Source of the DNA: Candidatus Dependentiae bacterium Noda2021
Lineage (GTDB): Bacteria > Babelota > Babeliae > Babelales > Vermiphilaceae
Assembly: GCA_020886235.1 (NCBI GenBank)
Contig: AP025250.1
Location: 868,001-932,000 of the forward strand
Direction of reading: 5' to 3'
Length of the DNA stretch: 64,000 nucleotides
Part shown: positions 44,990-53,586 of the stretch, in pieces
How positions within the stretch are numbered: the stretch's first letter is position 1
How the letters are laid out: each line of letters opens with the position of its first letter
Made by a program: the position numbers and the translations under genes
Notes under the pieces: generated by a model
Seen by the model: only the letters and a program-made list of their open reading frames with translations
The model's database searches: none
Told to the model about the DNA's origin: nothing

Positions 44990-45447
44990 TGTTTATATAG
45001 CTTTGTAATGATAAGAAAAGTTCCTAGAACAATACAGCAGTCGGCGATGTTAAACACCGGCCAAGACCAATCATTATAGGAGAGGACTATAAAATCTACA
45101 ACACCTTTATATACAACGCGGTCAATAAGATTAGAAATAGCACCCGCAAGAACAAGCGTTTCTCCAAAAATTGAAAAGCGCTCACGCCACTGACGCACGG
45201 TGAACCATAGCAATATAAGCACAAAGCTTACACTCATGAGGCCGACCATTATAAATGAAGAACTATCCGCAGAATGCAAGAGCCCCCATGATACGCCACG
45301 ATTTAACACCAAATCAAACGTTAAAAATTCATTAATCAGACGCGGTTCATACAATGAATTAAGTGCCCACCATTTAGTGAATTGATCAATCGCTATAATG
45401 ATGGCAGCAAGACCAACATATTCTAAGAGCTTGCGCATGCGGCTCAT
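44986..45447 (-). CDS. lspA: Lipoprotein signal peptidase (signal peptidase II)
   Basis: Cleaves prolipoprotein signal peptides in the inner membrane. It has 153 residues with four membrane helices. Conserved motifs are AIDQFTKWWA, LNRGVSWGLLHS, GAISNLIDRVVYKGVVDFI with one catalytic Asp, and WPVFNIADCCIV with the second. Predicted clients in this window are the lipoproteins at 42696 and 31197. It overlaps pheT by 4 bases. Confidence 0.97.
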   Translation of the reverse strand: MSRMRKLLEYVGLAAIIIAIDQFTKWWALNSLYEPRLINEFLTFDLVLNRGVSWGLLHSADSSSFIMVGLMSVSFVLILLWFTVRQWRERFSIFGETLVLAGAISNLIDRVVYKGVVDFIVLSYNDWSWPVFNIADCCIVLGTFLIITKLYKQ

Positions 45448-47762
45448 CTAATGATACCCCCTACTTCTTTAATAGCAGCAGATACGCGCTCCCAGGCTTG
45501 ATCTGCTTCTTGGTGTGTTAATGTTTTTTCGGGGTCGCTTACAATAAATCTAAAGGTTAACGATTTTTGATTATCCCATTCTGGTTTTTCAAAAAAATCG
45601 ATGAGTTGAACAGAAATAATTTTTGCATCAGCGCCAGCAATAATTTTTTTAATGTCACTAACCGTGCTAAACAGCGGTACCAACATGCTAATATCTCGTT
45701 CTACCAATGGATATTTAGCAAGCGGGGCAATTGCGCGTTGTTCAGGTTTATACTGGAGCAAAAAGTCTGCATCTAATTCAAAAATAAATGCGTCACCCAA
45801 TGTTACCGATTCATAAAACTTAGGATGCGCTTTGCCCGCTATTCCTATAATACGATTATGGTAAACCAGCTGCGCTGTTTGAAATGGTGCATACCAGGGA
45901 TCAGTGGGATTATCCACCTTAACCCATTCAACCGATAGACCAAGCATCTGCAATAGTTGCTCTATACATTGCTTGCCATCATAAAAATTAACCGGCTTCT
46001 TGCGATCAGCAATTATACCAGCAAGTGATTTTTTTTCTTCCACAGCTTCTTGAACATTCCATGTGCGTGCCCATTCAAAAAAGCGTACGTGATCTTGTCG
46101 TGCAGACTCTTGTTGCACGGCTTTTAACAAATTAGGAACAAGACTTGTTACTAACCGTTGCCAGTTTTCTGAAACGGCACTTTGCACTTTAAGAGTGTTG
46201 TGTGGTTCCCATTTGAGAACACGCAAAAATGACTCATCAAAAAATGAGTAGGTATATAATTCATGCATCAATGATGAAAAGGCCAAGTTTCGTTTTATGT
46301 AGCGCACACGCTCAACGCTCGTCAAATCAAACGGCTTCATGACGCGTTGCGGTAAAACAAGAGGTATATTTTCATACCCTAAAAAACGCAGTATTTCTTC
46401 TGCAATATCATAGCCGTGAGTTACGTCCTTAGTAGACCTAAAGGACGGAATGGTAATGGTGTAGTGAGTGCCGTCTTGAACAACACCAAACTCAAGCGCA
46501 TGTAATGTTTTGACAACGAAATCAGGAGTTATGGTCGTACCGATCACCCGTTCTAAAAATTCATGAGTAATGGTAATAACGAGCGGCGCTCCTTGGTTAC
46601 CCACGCTTATAATAGCGGGAGCCGTCTTGATCTCAAGACCAATTTCTTTGGCAACAAAAATAAATCGCTGCAACGCGATGGCCGTTTGCTGCGGATCTAA
46701 ACTTTTTTCAAAACGAGCAGAACTTTCTGTTCTTCTTTTTAAACGAGCTGCAGTGCGGCGTATGGTGGCCGCATCAAAGCATCCTGACTCTAAGATAAGA
46801 TTGGTAGACGATTTGGTAACACCGGTATTCAAGCCGCCGGATATACCTGCTAATGATATTGGCTCTAAACCATTGGTAATAACACAATCATCTTGGGTAA
46901 GGTGTACCGTTTGTTCATCAAGTAATTGCAACTCTTCTTTAGCTTTTGCTTGTCGTGCAATTATGGCGCCTGAAGAAATAGCATCGGCATCAAAGGCATG
47001 CATAGGATGGCCCATGTCTAACATTACATAGTTGGTAAGATCAACTACTGCATTGATGGGGCGGGCATCTACTTTTAACAATCTAAATGCAAGAGCGATG
47101 GGACTTGCTTGCCCGGCTTTTGTTTGAGCATACACAGCAGAAATACGCTGGCATTGCCGGGGATTTTCTATAGCCAATGAAAATGGATTTTCTTTACTGG
47201 CTGGTGCTGATTTTTGATGTACTTGAACAGCTAGTGGTGCGGTAATCACTGACAATGGTTTAAGTGGCAATCCAAACATGGCAGCAACTTCGCGTGCGAT
47301 GCCTCTATGTCCCCATAAATCTGGTCGGTGATTCACTGATTTGTTATCAAGATGAATAAGGTAATCATGGTTTTGAATAGTTTTTTTCCAACTGCCATCT
47401 TGCTCAGATGAAGCAACATCAAATGCTGGCAGTGAACTTTCTTTTCCTGAGCCACAATCAACTGCGGTAGCAAGGCGCACGTGGCGACCATCGTTTATTA
47501 GTAGATAGCAGCTACCAACATGACAGTCAGCTACTTTAGGTAGCACATGATGGGCATTCCATTCTTGAACATGCAATGACATGGTATCTTGGTCTATCTT
47601 TGTTACTACACCCACTGCAAATTGCTCAAGGGAAATATGATATTTTTCATACCCTTCGATTTCTGCAGTAGTTTTAATAAAATTATCAACAAATTGTTTG
47701 ATATCAATTTGCGTGTAATCTGCGTAAATATGATCAAAAATCCAGGAAAGCGAAAGTTTCAT
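45444..47762 (-). CDS. pheT: Phenylalanine--tRNA ligase beta subunit
   Basis: The large subunit of the alpha2beta2 synthetase, responsible for tRNA binding and editing. It has 772 residues, near normal. In order: a tRNA-binding OB domain (about 40-150), the B3/B4 editing domain (AVVDLTNYVMLDMGHPMHAFDADAI near 235-260), the B5 domain, the catalytic-like core (RVRYIKRNLAFSSLMHELYTYSF) and a C-terminal anticodon-binding ferredoxin-like domain (KYPLVERDISMLV). It heads a four-gene unit. The pheS gene is not in this window. Confidence 0.97.
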   Translation of the reverse strand: MKLSLSWIFDHIYADYTQIDIKQFVDNFIKTTAEIEGYEKYHISLEQFAVGVVTKIDQDTMSLHVQEWNAHHVLPKVADCHVGSCYLLINDGRHVRLATAVDCGSGKESSLPAFDVASSEQDGSWKKTIQNHDYLIHLDNKSVNHRPDLWGHRGIAREVAAMFGLPLKPLSVITAPLAVQVHQKSAPASKENPFSLAIENPRQCQRISAVYAQTKAGQASPIALAFRLLKVDARPINAVVDLTNYVMLDMGHPMHAFDADAISSGAIIARQAKAKEELQLLDEQTVHLTQDDCVITNGLEPISLAGISGGLNTGVTKSSTNLILESGCFDAATIRRTAARLKRRTESSARFEKSLDPQQTAIALQRFIFVAKEIGLEIKTAPAIISVGNQGAPLVITITHEFLERVIGTTITPDFVVKTLHALEFGVVQDGTHYTITIPSFRSTKDVTHGYDIAEEILRFLGYENIPLVLPQRVMKPFDLTSVERVRYIKRNLAFSSLMHELYTYSFFDESFLRVLKWEPHNTLKVQSAVSENWQRLVTSLVPNLLKAVQQESARQDHVRFFEWARTWNVQEAVEEKKSLAGIIADRKKPVNFYDGKQCIEQLLQMLGLSVEWVKVDNPTDPWYAPFQTAQLVYHNRIIGIAGKAHPKFYESVTLGDAFIFELDADFLLQYKPEQRAIAPLAKYPLVERDISMLVPLFSTVSDIKKIIAGADAKIISVQLIDFFEKPEWDNQKSLTFRFIVSDPEKTLTHQEADQAWERVSAAIKEVGGIIR

Positions 47763-47988
47763 ATGAACCCGATACCCTTAGCATAAAAATTACTTATTAA
47801 GCGTGCAATTATTATCATACGAGAAAAATAGTAAAGCTTCAATTAAACCTGAAAACACACCACGGGCTGTGCCAAATATTACCATCAATTTTGACTTTCG
47901 TAATTTATTACAATTATTGATTTAATAATTTAGGCTCTGTTAGTCTAATGAGCAGATGTAATTTTTATTTGATCAAAAAGGAGTTATC

Positions 47989-48354
47989 ATGAAATCAGTT
48001 ATGCTCTTTGTAACGGCATGCCTTGCAATCGCAGGAACAATTGCACAAGCAGGTACCTGCCAAGTAGATAGAAGAACCGGCAAAACTACCTGCCCTGCGC
48101 AACCAGCAAGACGTGTAAATCAGCCAGCTGCAAAACCAGTTAGAACAGTGCCTGTTGTTAGCAAAAAGCCTGCGGCTCAACCGGTAGCTAAATCAGCTGA
48201 ACCAATGCACTTTGATTTAGAAAAAGAATGGGAAAACATGTCAGCTCAAATTAGAAAAATCGATCCTAATATTCCAGAAGATGTACTTACCAACATGAAA
48301 ACAGATTTTCAATCGCAAGTACAGTCTGAAATGAATAAGCAAGGCAGCAAATAA
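47989..48354 (+). CDS. Small exported Pro/Ala-rich protein
   Basis: A 121-residue protein with an excellent signal peptide (cleavage near AQAGTC) and an AAGGAG site. The mature part begins with two Cys in a short basic segment, followed by a Pro/Ala/Val/Lys-rich linker (PAAKPVRTVPVVSKKPAAQP) and a helical C-terminus (FDLEKEWENMSAQIRKID). No family is recognised. It is a single-gene unit with its own terminator. Confidence 0.82.
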   Translation: MKSVMLFVTACLAIAGTIAQAGTCQVDRRTGKTTCPAQPARRVNQPAAKPVRTVPVVSKKPAAQPVAKSAEPMHFDLEKEWENMSAQIRKIDPNIPEDVLTNMKTDFQSQVQSEMNKQGSK

Positions 48355-48383
48355 GCCGCTTTAAATAATTAGTCTTTCTCCTA

Positions 48384-48418
48384 AACAATGGTTGCAATAG
48401 CTGCAGCCATTGTTTTTT
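48384..48418 (+). terminator. Intrinsic terminator
   Basis: AACAATGGTTGCA (48384-48396) pairs with TGCAGCCATTGTT (48402-48414), 13 pairs with one G-T wobble, followed by a T run. Confidence 0.85.
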
Positions 48419-48432
48419 AAACGAGTATCGCG

Positions 48433-49131
48433 ATGAACACAATAGGAGCTTTTTTCGTATTATTCGCAACCATATTCTCTCTTGTAGGCTCAGATTCTTT
48501 GGTACAACAAAACTTGATTTTGCTTAAAAAAATACCGGCAAAGGATTTTGAAGTCGCAAAAATTTTAAAAAAACTATCATTCTATATTTCAGAGCAAAAC
48601 TGTTCCAAAAATTATCTTGAACAAGAAGTAAATGTACTAACATATATAGAAAAATATTGCTCAGAATATGATCCTGCTAGAAGCAAACGACCTACGACCA
48701 TATGCGATCATATAAAAAAATATCTTGATGCCCTTGAGTACTATGATCAAGATCTTATTAAAAAAAAGATAAAAAAAATTACCTGGCATTTAGTTGAGGT
48801 TTCAAAACACATCGATGCAGATAATACAGAATTTATTACCATGTTCTTGAGGCTCTTTGGTATGCAACTAAAAAATAATGTTAGTATTTTTGAACTATCC
48901 CACAAAGATCAACATATTCTACCCTACGCTATAAAACTGGAAAACAGCGTTGCTGTTGCATCACTATTGCAATTCAATCAAGACTTAAAAAGCTTAACGA
49001 ACGTGGCTCTTGCAACGATGTCCTCTGAACAAATTAACGGCTACAAATCTCTTGCACCAAATAAAGAAATCAAAAAACTATTTGATCGTCGCTATCAGTA
49101 TCGACCTCAATTTAAAGGTCATTACAATTAA
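48433..49131 (+). CDS. Exported helical protein with ankyrin-like end
   Basis: A 232-residue protein with a signal peptide (AFFVLFATIFSLVGS). It is mainly helical with many Lys/Leu/Ile. A C-terminal segment, HILPYAIKLENSVAVASLLQFN, resembles one ankyrin repeat. It starts 15 bases after a terminator, so its promoter must be very close or readthrough must occur. Confidence 0.72.
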   Translation: MNTIGAFFVLFATIFSLVGSDSLVQQNLILLKKIPAKDFEVAKILKKLSFYISEQNCSKNYLEQEVNVLTYIEKYCSEYDPARSKRPTTICDHIKKYLDALEYYDQDLIKKKIKKITWHLVEVSKHIDADNTEFITMFLRLFGMQLKNNVSIFELSHKDQHILPYAIKLENSVAVASLLQFNQDLKSLTNVALATMSSEQINGYKSLAPNKEIKKLFDRRYQYRPQFKGHYN

Positions 49132-49232
49132 TAACGGCTATTCAAAACCACTTTTTTATATCAAAAATAGAAAAAAAACAGATCAGTGGTAATTTAGTAC
49201 GATATATTTATTTTTATTTTTCGAGGCTTGCC

Positions 49233-49982
49233 ATGGTTTATGCATTTGGATTACTTCTGGTACTTTCGGTTCACTCCGTACTTTCTATGCAACAGCACCC
49301 TATATACCTTCAAACACACACCACCGCAGAATTATGGAAACCCTGGCATGAGCCTCTTACTGACACCCAAGTACGCGCCGTGCACAAATACTCCTTTGAT
49401 CATCTTGGGCATAAACCATTACCGCTTACCCCTACTCACACACCCATGGAATATACCTTATATAACACGTGCCTTTCTAATTCTGAACAGAGTGTCCTGT
49501 TTGAGCGCGTTGTTGCAAAAATCAAACTGAGCCTTGATCAATGCTCTGATAAGCAATTAGGTTACACAACCAATGCTGCAATCAGCAAACTTGATAAAAA
49601 TGAATTAAGTAAACTTCCTCACGTAATACTTGATCATTGCAATAGACGAGCGGCCAAAATTATCAATCCTGACTTGGTTGATAGACTTGTTTTACACTTT
49701 ACTAAGCTCATTAAAGAAAAAATAGATCTTTTTAATATAAAAATAAATCAGGATATAGATCTATTTAATCATGCAGTTGTATCGGGTCAAATTAACGTTG
49801 TTCAAGCACTGATCAAAGTTAACGAAAAATTACGTGAAGACAAAACAAATAAAAAAACGTTCAGCCACCGAGAAATTAGAATAATGCTCAAGCAAAATAC
49901 GGCATTACACAACTACTTTCATTACAACAAAATTGTTCATCCCCAATGTGAAAATATTATTCTACAGCCTACTGATAATTAA
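49233..49982 (+). CDS. Exported protein with one ankyrin-like repeat
   Basis: A 249-residue protein with a signal peptide (FGLLLVLSVHSVLS) and a mature Pro/His-rich segment (HKPLPLTPTHTP). The C-terminal half has IDLFNHAVVSGQINVVQALIKVNEKLRED, close to an ankyrin repeat. GAGG lies upstream of the start. No named family is recognised. It precedes the AAA+ array by 120 bases. Confidence 0.75.
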   Translation: MVYAFGLLLVLSVHSVLSMQQHPIYLQTHTTAELWKPWHEPLTDTQVRAVHKYSFDHLGHKPLPLTPTHTPMEYTLYNTCLSNSEQSVLFERVVAKIKLSLDQCSDKQLGYTTNAAISKLDKNELSKLPHVILDHCNRRAAKIINPDLVDRLVLHFTKLIKEKIDLFNIKINQDIDLFNHAVVSGQINVVQALIKVNEKLREDKTNKKTFSHREIRIMLKQNTALHNYFHYNKIVHPQCENIILQPTDN

Positions 49983-50102
49983 TTATCAAACCAAACATTT
50001 CAGTTACGCCATAAAGTAAAAAAACATTGCAAGTTTTTGCACACTAGCTATACTTTCTTCACTTTTCATCCCATCACCAAAACCATCATCTGGAGATACT
50101 TT

Positions 50103-51122
50103 ATGAATGTGAAGAAAGTTCACTTTTTGCTTTATTTCAGCGCTTTTTTTCACATGTTTTCTCATGGAACTGAAGCTGCTTATTACAAAAAATGGACCGA
50201 GGATAATTCTTGTTCTATAAACCTGTATGATCTTCCCGGCTCAATTCCCAGTGAAATAAAAGAAATTGTTTTATACCTGCAAGATCCCTTCAATCAGCCC
50301 GGAAAACGGGGTTATATTTTTCATGGTCCACCGGGCACGGGCAAATCTACGTTTGCGCGCGCGATTGCCGGTGCTGTACACGGAGTATGCTTGACCATTT
50401 CTGGTTCAGACTTTGAAGGAAGTTATACGGGCACCGGGCCCGAGCGCATTGAACAGCTTTTTAAACGCGCGTACGAGCTTGCCACGTACTGCCCGGTCGT
50501 CATATTTATTGACGAAATAGAAGCAGTAGGAACCAGAAGTTCATCAGAAGTAAATGGCAGCCAATACGAAATACGCACGCTTGATAAATTAATTACTGAA
50601 ATTTCATCCATTCCTGAAAACATTCCGCTTGTAGTAATTGGTGCAACTAATCATGAAACTAAATTAGATCCGGCGTTAATACGCGCGGGTCGCTGCAAAC
50701 TGGTGGAGGTATTATTACCTGATATCATTAGCAGACGGGCTATCATAAACTACTACTTAGATAAGCATGAATTGACGATTCCTGTTCTTTACAAAGAACA
50801 ACTGGCAGTAAAGACACACGGATTTAACCATGCTGCTATTAAAGACTTAATAGTTACCATAGTAAAACGATGCAATAAAACTTTTCAATCATCTATAGCC
50901 CAATACACCTTGCAAGAAACGGTTGCTCAGCACAAAAAAATAGACCGTATCGCCAAAGATAAAGAACTACGTGAAAAAAGACGCGAAGCGTTAGAAATTG
51001 CAAACCTTGCAAGCGCCAGAATTGGCTGGTGGTCAAGCGCATTGACTATCACGGCAATAACCGCTGGCGTGCTCGGTAAAATAATTGATTGGGATGAGAT
51101 CAGTAGACATTTTTATAGATAA
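50103..51122 (+). CDS. Exported AAA+ ATPase, array member 1
   Basis: About 339 residues from the ATG at 50103 (GGAG upstream); the frame open to 50037 has no credible start. A signal peptide-like N-terminus (VHFLLYFSAFFHMFSHGTEA) precedes a classic AAA domain: Walker A GPPGTGKS (about residues 75-82), Walker B VIFIDE (133-138), sensor 1 in IGATNHE (about 183) and Arg-finger region RAGRC. The small helical lid follows. The C-terminus has a hydrophobic stretch WWSSALTITAITAGVLGKII (about 310-330). The AAA class is FtsH/spastin-like; no protease domain is present. Confidence 0.88.
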   Translation: MNVKKVHFLLYFSAFFHMFSHGTEAAYYKKWTEDNSCSINLYDLPGSIPSEIKEIVLYLQDPFNQPGKRGYIFHGPPGTGKSTFARAIAGAVHGVCLTISGSDFEGSYTGTGPERIEQLFKRAYELATYCPVVIFIDEIEAVGTRSSSEVNGSQYEIRTLDKLITEISSIPENIPLVVIGATNHETKLDPALIRAGRCKLVEVLLPDIISRRAIINYYLDKHELTIPVLYKEQLAVKTHGFNHAAIKDLIVTIVKRCNKTFQSSIAQYTLQETVAQHKKIDRIAKDKELREKRREALEIANLASARIGWWSSALTITAITAGVLGKIIDWDEISRHFYR

Positions 51123-51166
51123 CTTAAGCGATAACAACAGTATTTAACATCACACCAGGAGACATC

Positions 51167-51692
51167 ATGAAAAAAATTATAGTAACAATCGTTATTGCAT
51201 CGGCAATGCTCTCAGCGCAGGCAATGTTCATGCCTGCAGTTTCACCGATGATTTTATTAAAGCTTAACAAAAAGCATGATCCATTAAGCAGAAAGTGGCT
51301 CAACGAAATATTTAAAGAAGAAGGTAGTATAGCGGGCATAGAAAAAGTTCAAAGAAACTTTGATCATTTTTACGCTATAATTAAAAATCATAACGCTAAA
51401 CTTACTTACAAAAACGAACATAAAGACGAAATTAAAGACAAAAAGATAAAAGCCTTTATTGGATACCTTATTTGCAACTCTGGCGGGTTATTCAATACTT
51501 AAAAAGCCCTATAGATCAAGAAATAGCATAGTTTTACACTCATTGACTATCACATGCTTATTTACATTCTATAAAACCATTCACTCATTGGCCTCATGGA
51601 TTGGCTTCGACTTAAAATTACAACAAAATCTCAGCCGCGACGCCCGGATGTTGCAAGAGCTTGAGGAATATAAAGCATCACTAAAGCAGTAA
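51167..51692 (+). pseudogene. Small two-helix membrane protein paired with AAA+ member 1, frameshifted
   Basis: The signal peptide (VIASAMLSAQAM) is followed by LSRKWLNEIFKEEG and NFDHFYAIIKNHNAKLTYKNEHK, the family N-domain. One extra base between 51440 and 51458 (an A5 run lies at 51440-51444) moves the frame. The other frame continues FATLAGYSILKKPY, one more hydrophobic segment and LSRDARMLQELEEYKASLKQ, the family C-terminal motif. Frames: 51167-51502 and 51459-51692. Intact length would be about 174 residues. Confidence 0.75.
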
Positions 51693-51713
51693 AATTACCC
51701 TAAGCAGATATTT

Positions 51714-51802
51714 AACCATAATCATCTTTGGAGCAACTATGCTTAAACATAATCTTTTAAACTTTTTATTACTTTTTAATTTTATCACACTATCTGCAGA
51801 AA
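51714..51802 (+). repeat. Leader and signal-peptide repeat, copy 1
   Basis: About 89 bases covering the ribosome binding site and the first 20 codons of AAA+ member 2. They are nearly identical to 53498-53586 in front of member 3, differing by a few bases and two short indels, although the mature proteins differ widely. Confidence 0.8.
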
Positions 51803-52902
51803 TACCGAGGACTACTCAAAAAGATGCCTACTATGAGAGATGGCGTGAATTACTAACAGACAAAAACACAAACGATCTTAGTAAATTTAAAGGGGAAATA
51901 CCATATAAAATACAGCAAATTATTGAGGATATAAAAAATAAAACTAAAAATAACTTTTCTGCATATATTTTCCATGGTCCACCGGGAAATGGCAAGTCAC
52001 TGTTAGCAAAAGCAATAGCTAAAGAGGTCAATGGAACTTATCTATCAATTAATAGCTTTGATATCTTTGGACGCTATCCTGATACTGGCCCCCAACGTGT
52101 GGAGCGCTTATTTGATCATGCCAAAGAATTATCTCGCACAGCGCCGGTGATTATAGCAATCGAACACATTGACTATTTAGTCATCAGTGAACTAGACCCA
52201 ACTGATGAATATTACAGGAATTACTTTGAAGCTTATAAGAAACTACTGTTATGTATTGACTCGTTAAAGGATTACAACCAAATAATAGTAATCGGTACAA
52301 GCCATAACAAAAGAATTTTCAAAAGCAAATTGATTCAACCTGGACGCGCAGAAATAATCACATTTAACCCACCTGATCGCAATAGCAGGAAAGCTATACT
52401 AAAAAAATTTGTACAAAAACATCCAAATACTGTCAAAGAAAAAGTCTTTAATAACATTTCAAACAAAAGTATCGGATTCAGCGCCGCAGATTTAGCAGAA
52501 GTGGTAGAAATTGCATCAGTAGACGGAGCTATAAATGATAAGAATCTTAACAGATCGTTTGAAAAAATATTTCAGGATGAAAAAAAACGAAAAGCAGCAA
52601 TACGATATCAGACTTTTATGAACAGCTTAACCGATGAAGAAGCTGAATTAGAACTGCAGCGCTTGATTAAACTAGATCGAAAATTTGTAGCCACAATTGG
52701 AGCTGTAATTGGAGCAGGGACCGCAGTGGGACTAGCCGCTGTAATATTTCCACCCGCACTGCCGATTATAACAGCCAAAGCATGCACTGTAGTTGCAGGA
52801 GCTACGGCAACCGCTACATTTACTTCAGTTATACCTGGTGCGATTGCTACAGGCGCTACAGTTGGTGCTATTAGTGGTTTTGGTCTTAGCTACTTAAAAT
52901 AA
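51739..52902 (+). CDS. Exported AAA+ ATPase, array member 2, degenerate Walker B
   Basis: A 387-residue protein. The signal peptide MLKHNLLNFLLLFNFITLSA is followed by IPRTTQKDAYYERW, shared with member 4. Walker A is GPPGNGKS (about 80-87). In Walker B, IIAIEHID (138-145), the usual Asp-Glu is replaced by Glu-His, so hydrolysis may be impaired. The sensor 1 region reads IGTSHNK. The last 70 residues are a Gly/Ala/Thr/Val-rich hydrophobic tail (TIGAVIGAGTAVGLAAVIF). The partner gene follows after 17 bases. Confidence 0.87.
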   Translation: MLKHNLLNFLLLFNFITLSAEIPRTTQKDAYYERWRELLTDKNTNDLSKFKGEIPYKIQQIIEDIKNKTKNNFSAYIFHGPPGNGKSLLAKAIAKEVNGTYLSINSFDIFGRYPDTGPQRVERLFDHAKELSRTAPVIIAIEHIDYLVISELDPTDEYYRNYFEAYKKLLLCIDSLKDYNQIIVIGTSHNKRIFKSKLIQPGRAEIITFNPPDRNSRKAILKKFVQKHPNTVKEKVFNNISNKSIGFSAADLAEVVEIASVDGAINDKNLNRSFEKIFQDEKKRKAAIRYQTFMNSLTDEEAELELQRLIKLDRKFVATIGAVIGAGTAVGLAAVIFPPALPIITAKACTVVAGATATATFTSVIPGAIATGATVGAISGFGLSYLK

Positions 52903-52919
52903 GTTATTATTGAGTTATT

Positions 52920-53480
52920 ATGAAACAAAAAAAATTCATTTACTATTTTTTAACAACTATCAGTTTATTTACAAGCACCACCAATTGTTGGTCTCCATTT
53001 AAAAAAATTGTAGAGTACGTAAATTATATTAGTTTAGGAAATCTACATGAAACCAATCGCAAATGGTTAAATCTGGTATACATGGCTAACCCCGACATTC
53101 TAACGCAGCCTGCGGTTACCTCTAATGTTGATTATTTTCATTCTTTAGTCGCGACTCATCATCAGCGTTTACTGAACAAAAGTAAAACAAGTGAAAATAT
53201 TAAACGAACCAAGAGAATTTTAATTGCGTCTACTAGCGCAGCAACTATTTTTTGGTTTTCATTTGTGGTTTGGATTGAACTAACGCTTCTAAAAACAAAC
53301 GATCAAAGTCTTATGTTTCCATCAATGATTGGAACTGGTTACATGCTGTATAGCTTTTTAGCAACTTTAAATTATTTAAAATCTTATCAATTATATGATA
53401 TAAAGCAGGCTCATCATTTGCGCCGTGACCAACACATGCTTAAACAATTAGAAGAATATAATGCTACTCATAAACACTAA
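52920..53480 (+). CDS. Small two-helix membrane protein paired with AAA+ member 2
   Basis: A 186-residue protein. The signal peptide (FLTTISLFTSTTNC) precedes the N-domain ETNRKWLNLVYMANPDILTQPAVTSNVDYFHSLV. Two membrane helices follow (about residues 99-120 and 133-150), then a C-terminal cytosolic-type helix with LRRDQHMLKQLEEYNATHKH. The same order and motifs occur in the three related genes. No known family is recognised. Confidence 0.83.
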   Translation: MKQKKFIYYFLTTISLFTSTTNCWSPFKKIVEYVNYISLGNLHETNRKWLNLVYMANPDILTQPAVTSNVDYFHSLVATHHQRLLNKSKTSENIKRTKRILIASTSAATIFWFSFVVWIELTLLKTNDQSLMFPSMIGTGYMLYSFLATLNYLKSYQLYDIKQAHHLRRDQHMLKQLEEYNATHKH

Positions 53481-53497
53481 TTTACATAGCAGTTATT

Positions 53498-53586
53498 AAA
53501 CCATAATCATCTTTGTGGAGCAACTATGCTTAAGCATAATCTATTAAACTTTTTATTACTTTTAAGTTTTATCAAACTATCTGCAC
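53498..53586 (+). repeat. Leader and signal-peptide repeat, copy 2
   Basis: Nearly identical to 51714-51802. It spans the ribosome binding site (GGAG) and the signal peptide codons of AAA+ member 3. Confidence 0.8.

Noticed and set aside
46570-47031. 153-codon open frame opposite pheT
   Set aside because: Shadow of pheT on the other strand; composition is the complement of the real gene.
51459-51692. Independent 77-residue gene
   Set aside because: It carries the second half of the AAA+ partner family, including the RD..ML...EEYKA motif, so it is the 3' part of the frameshifted gene starting at 51167.
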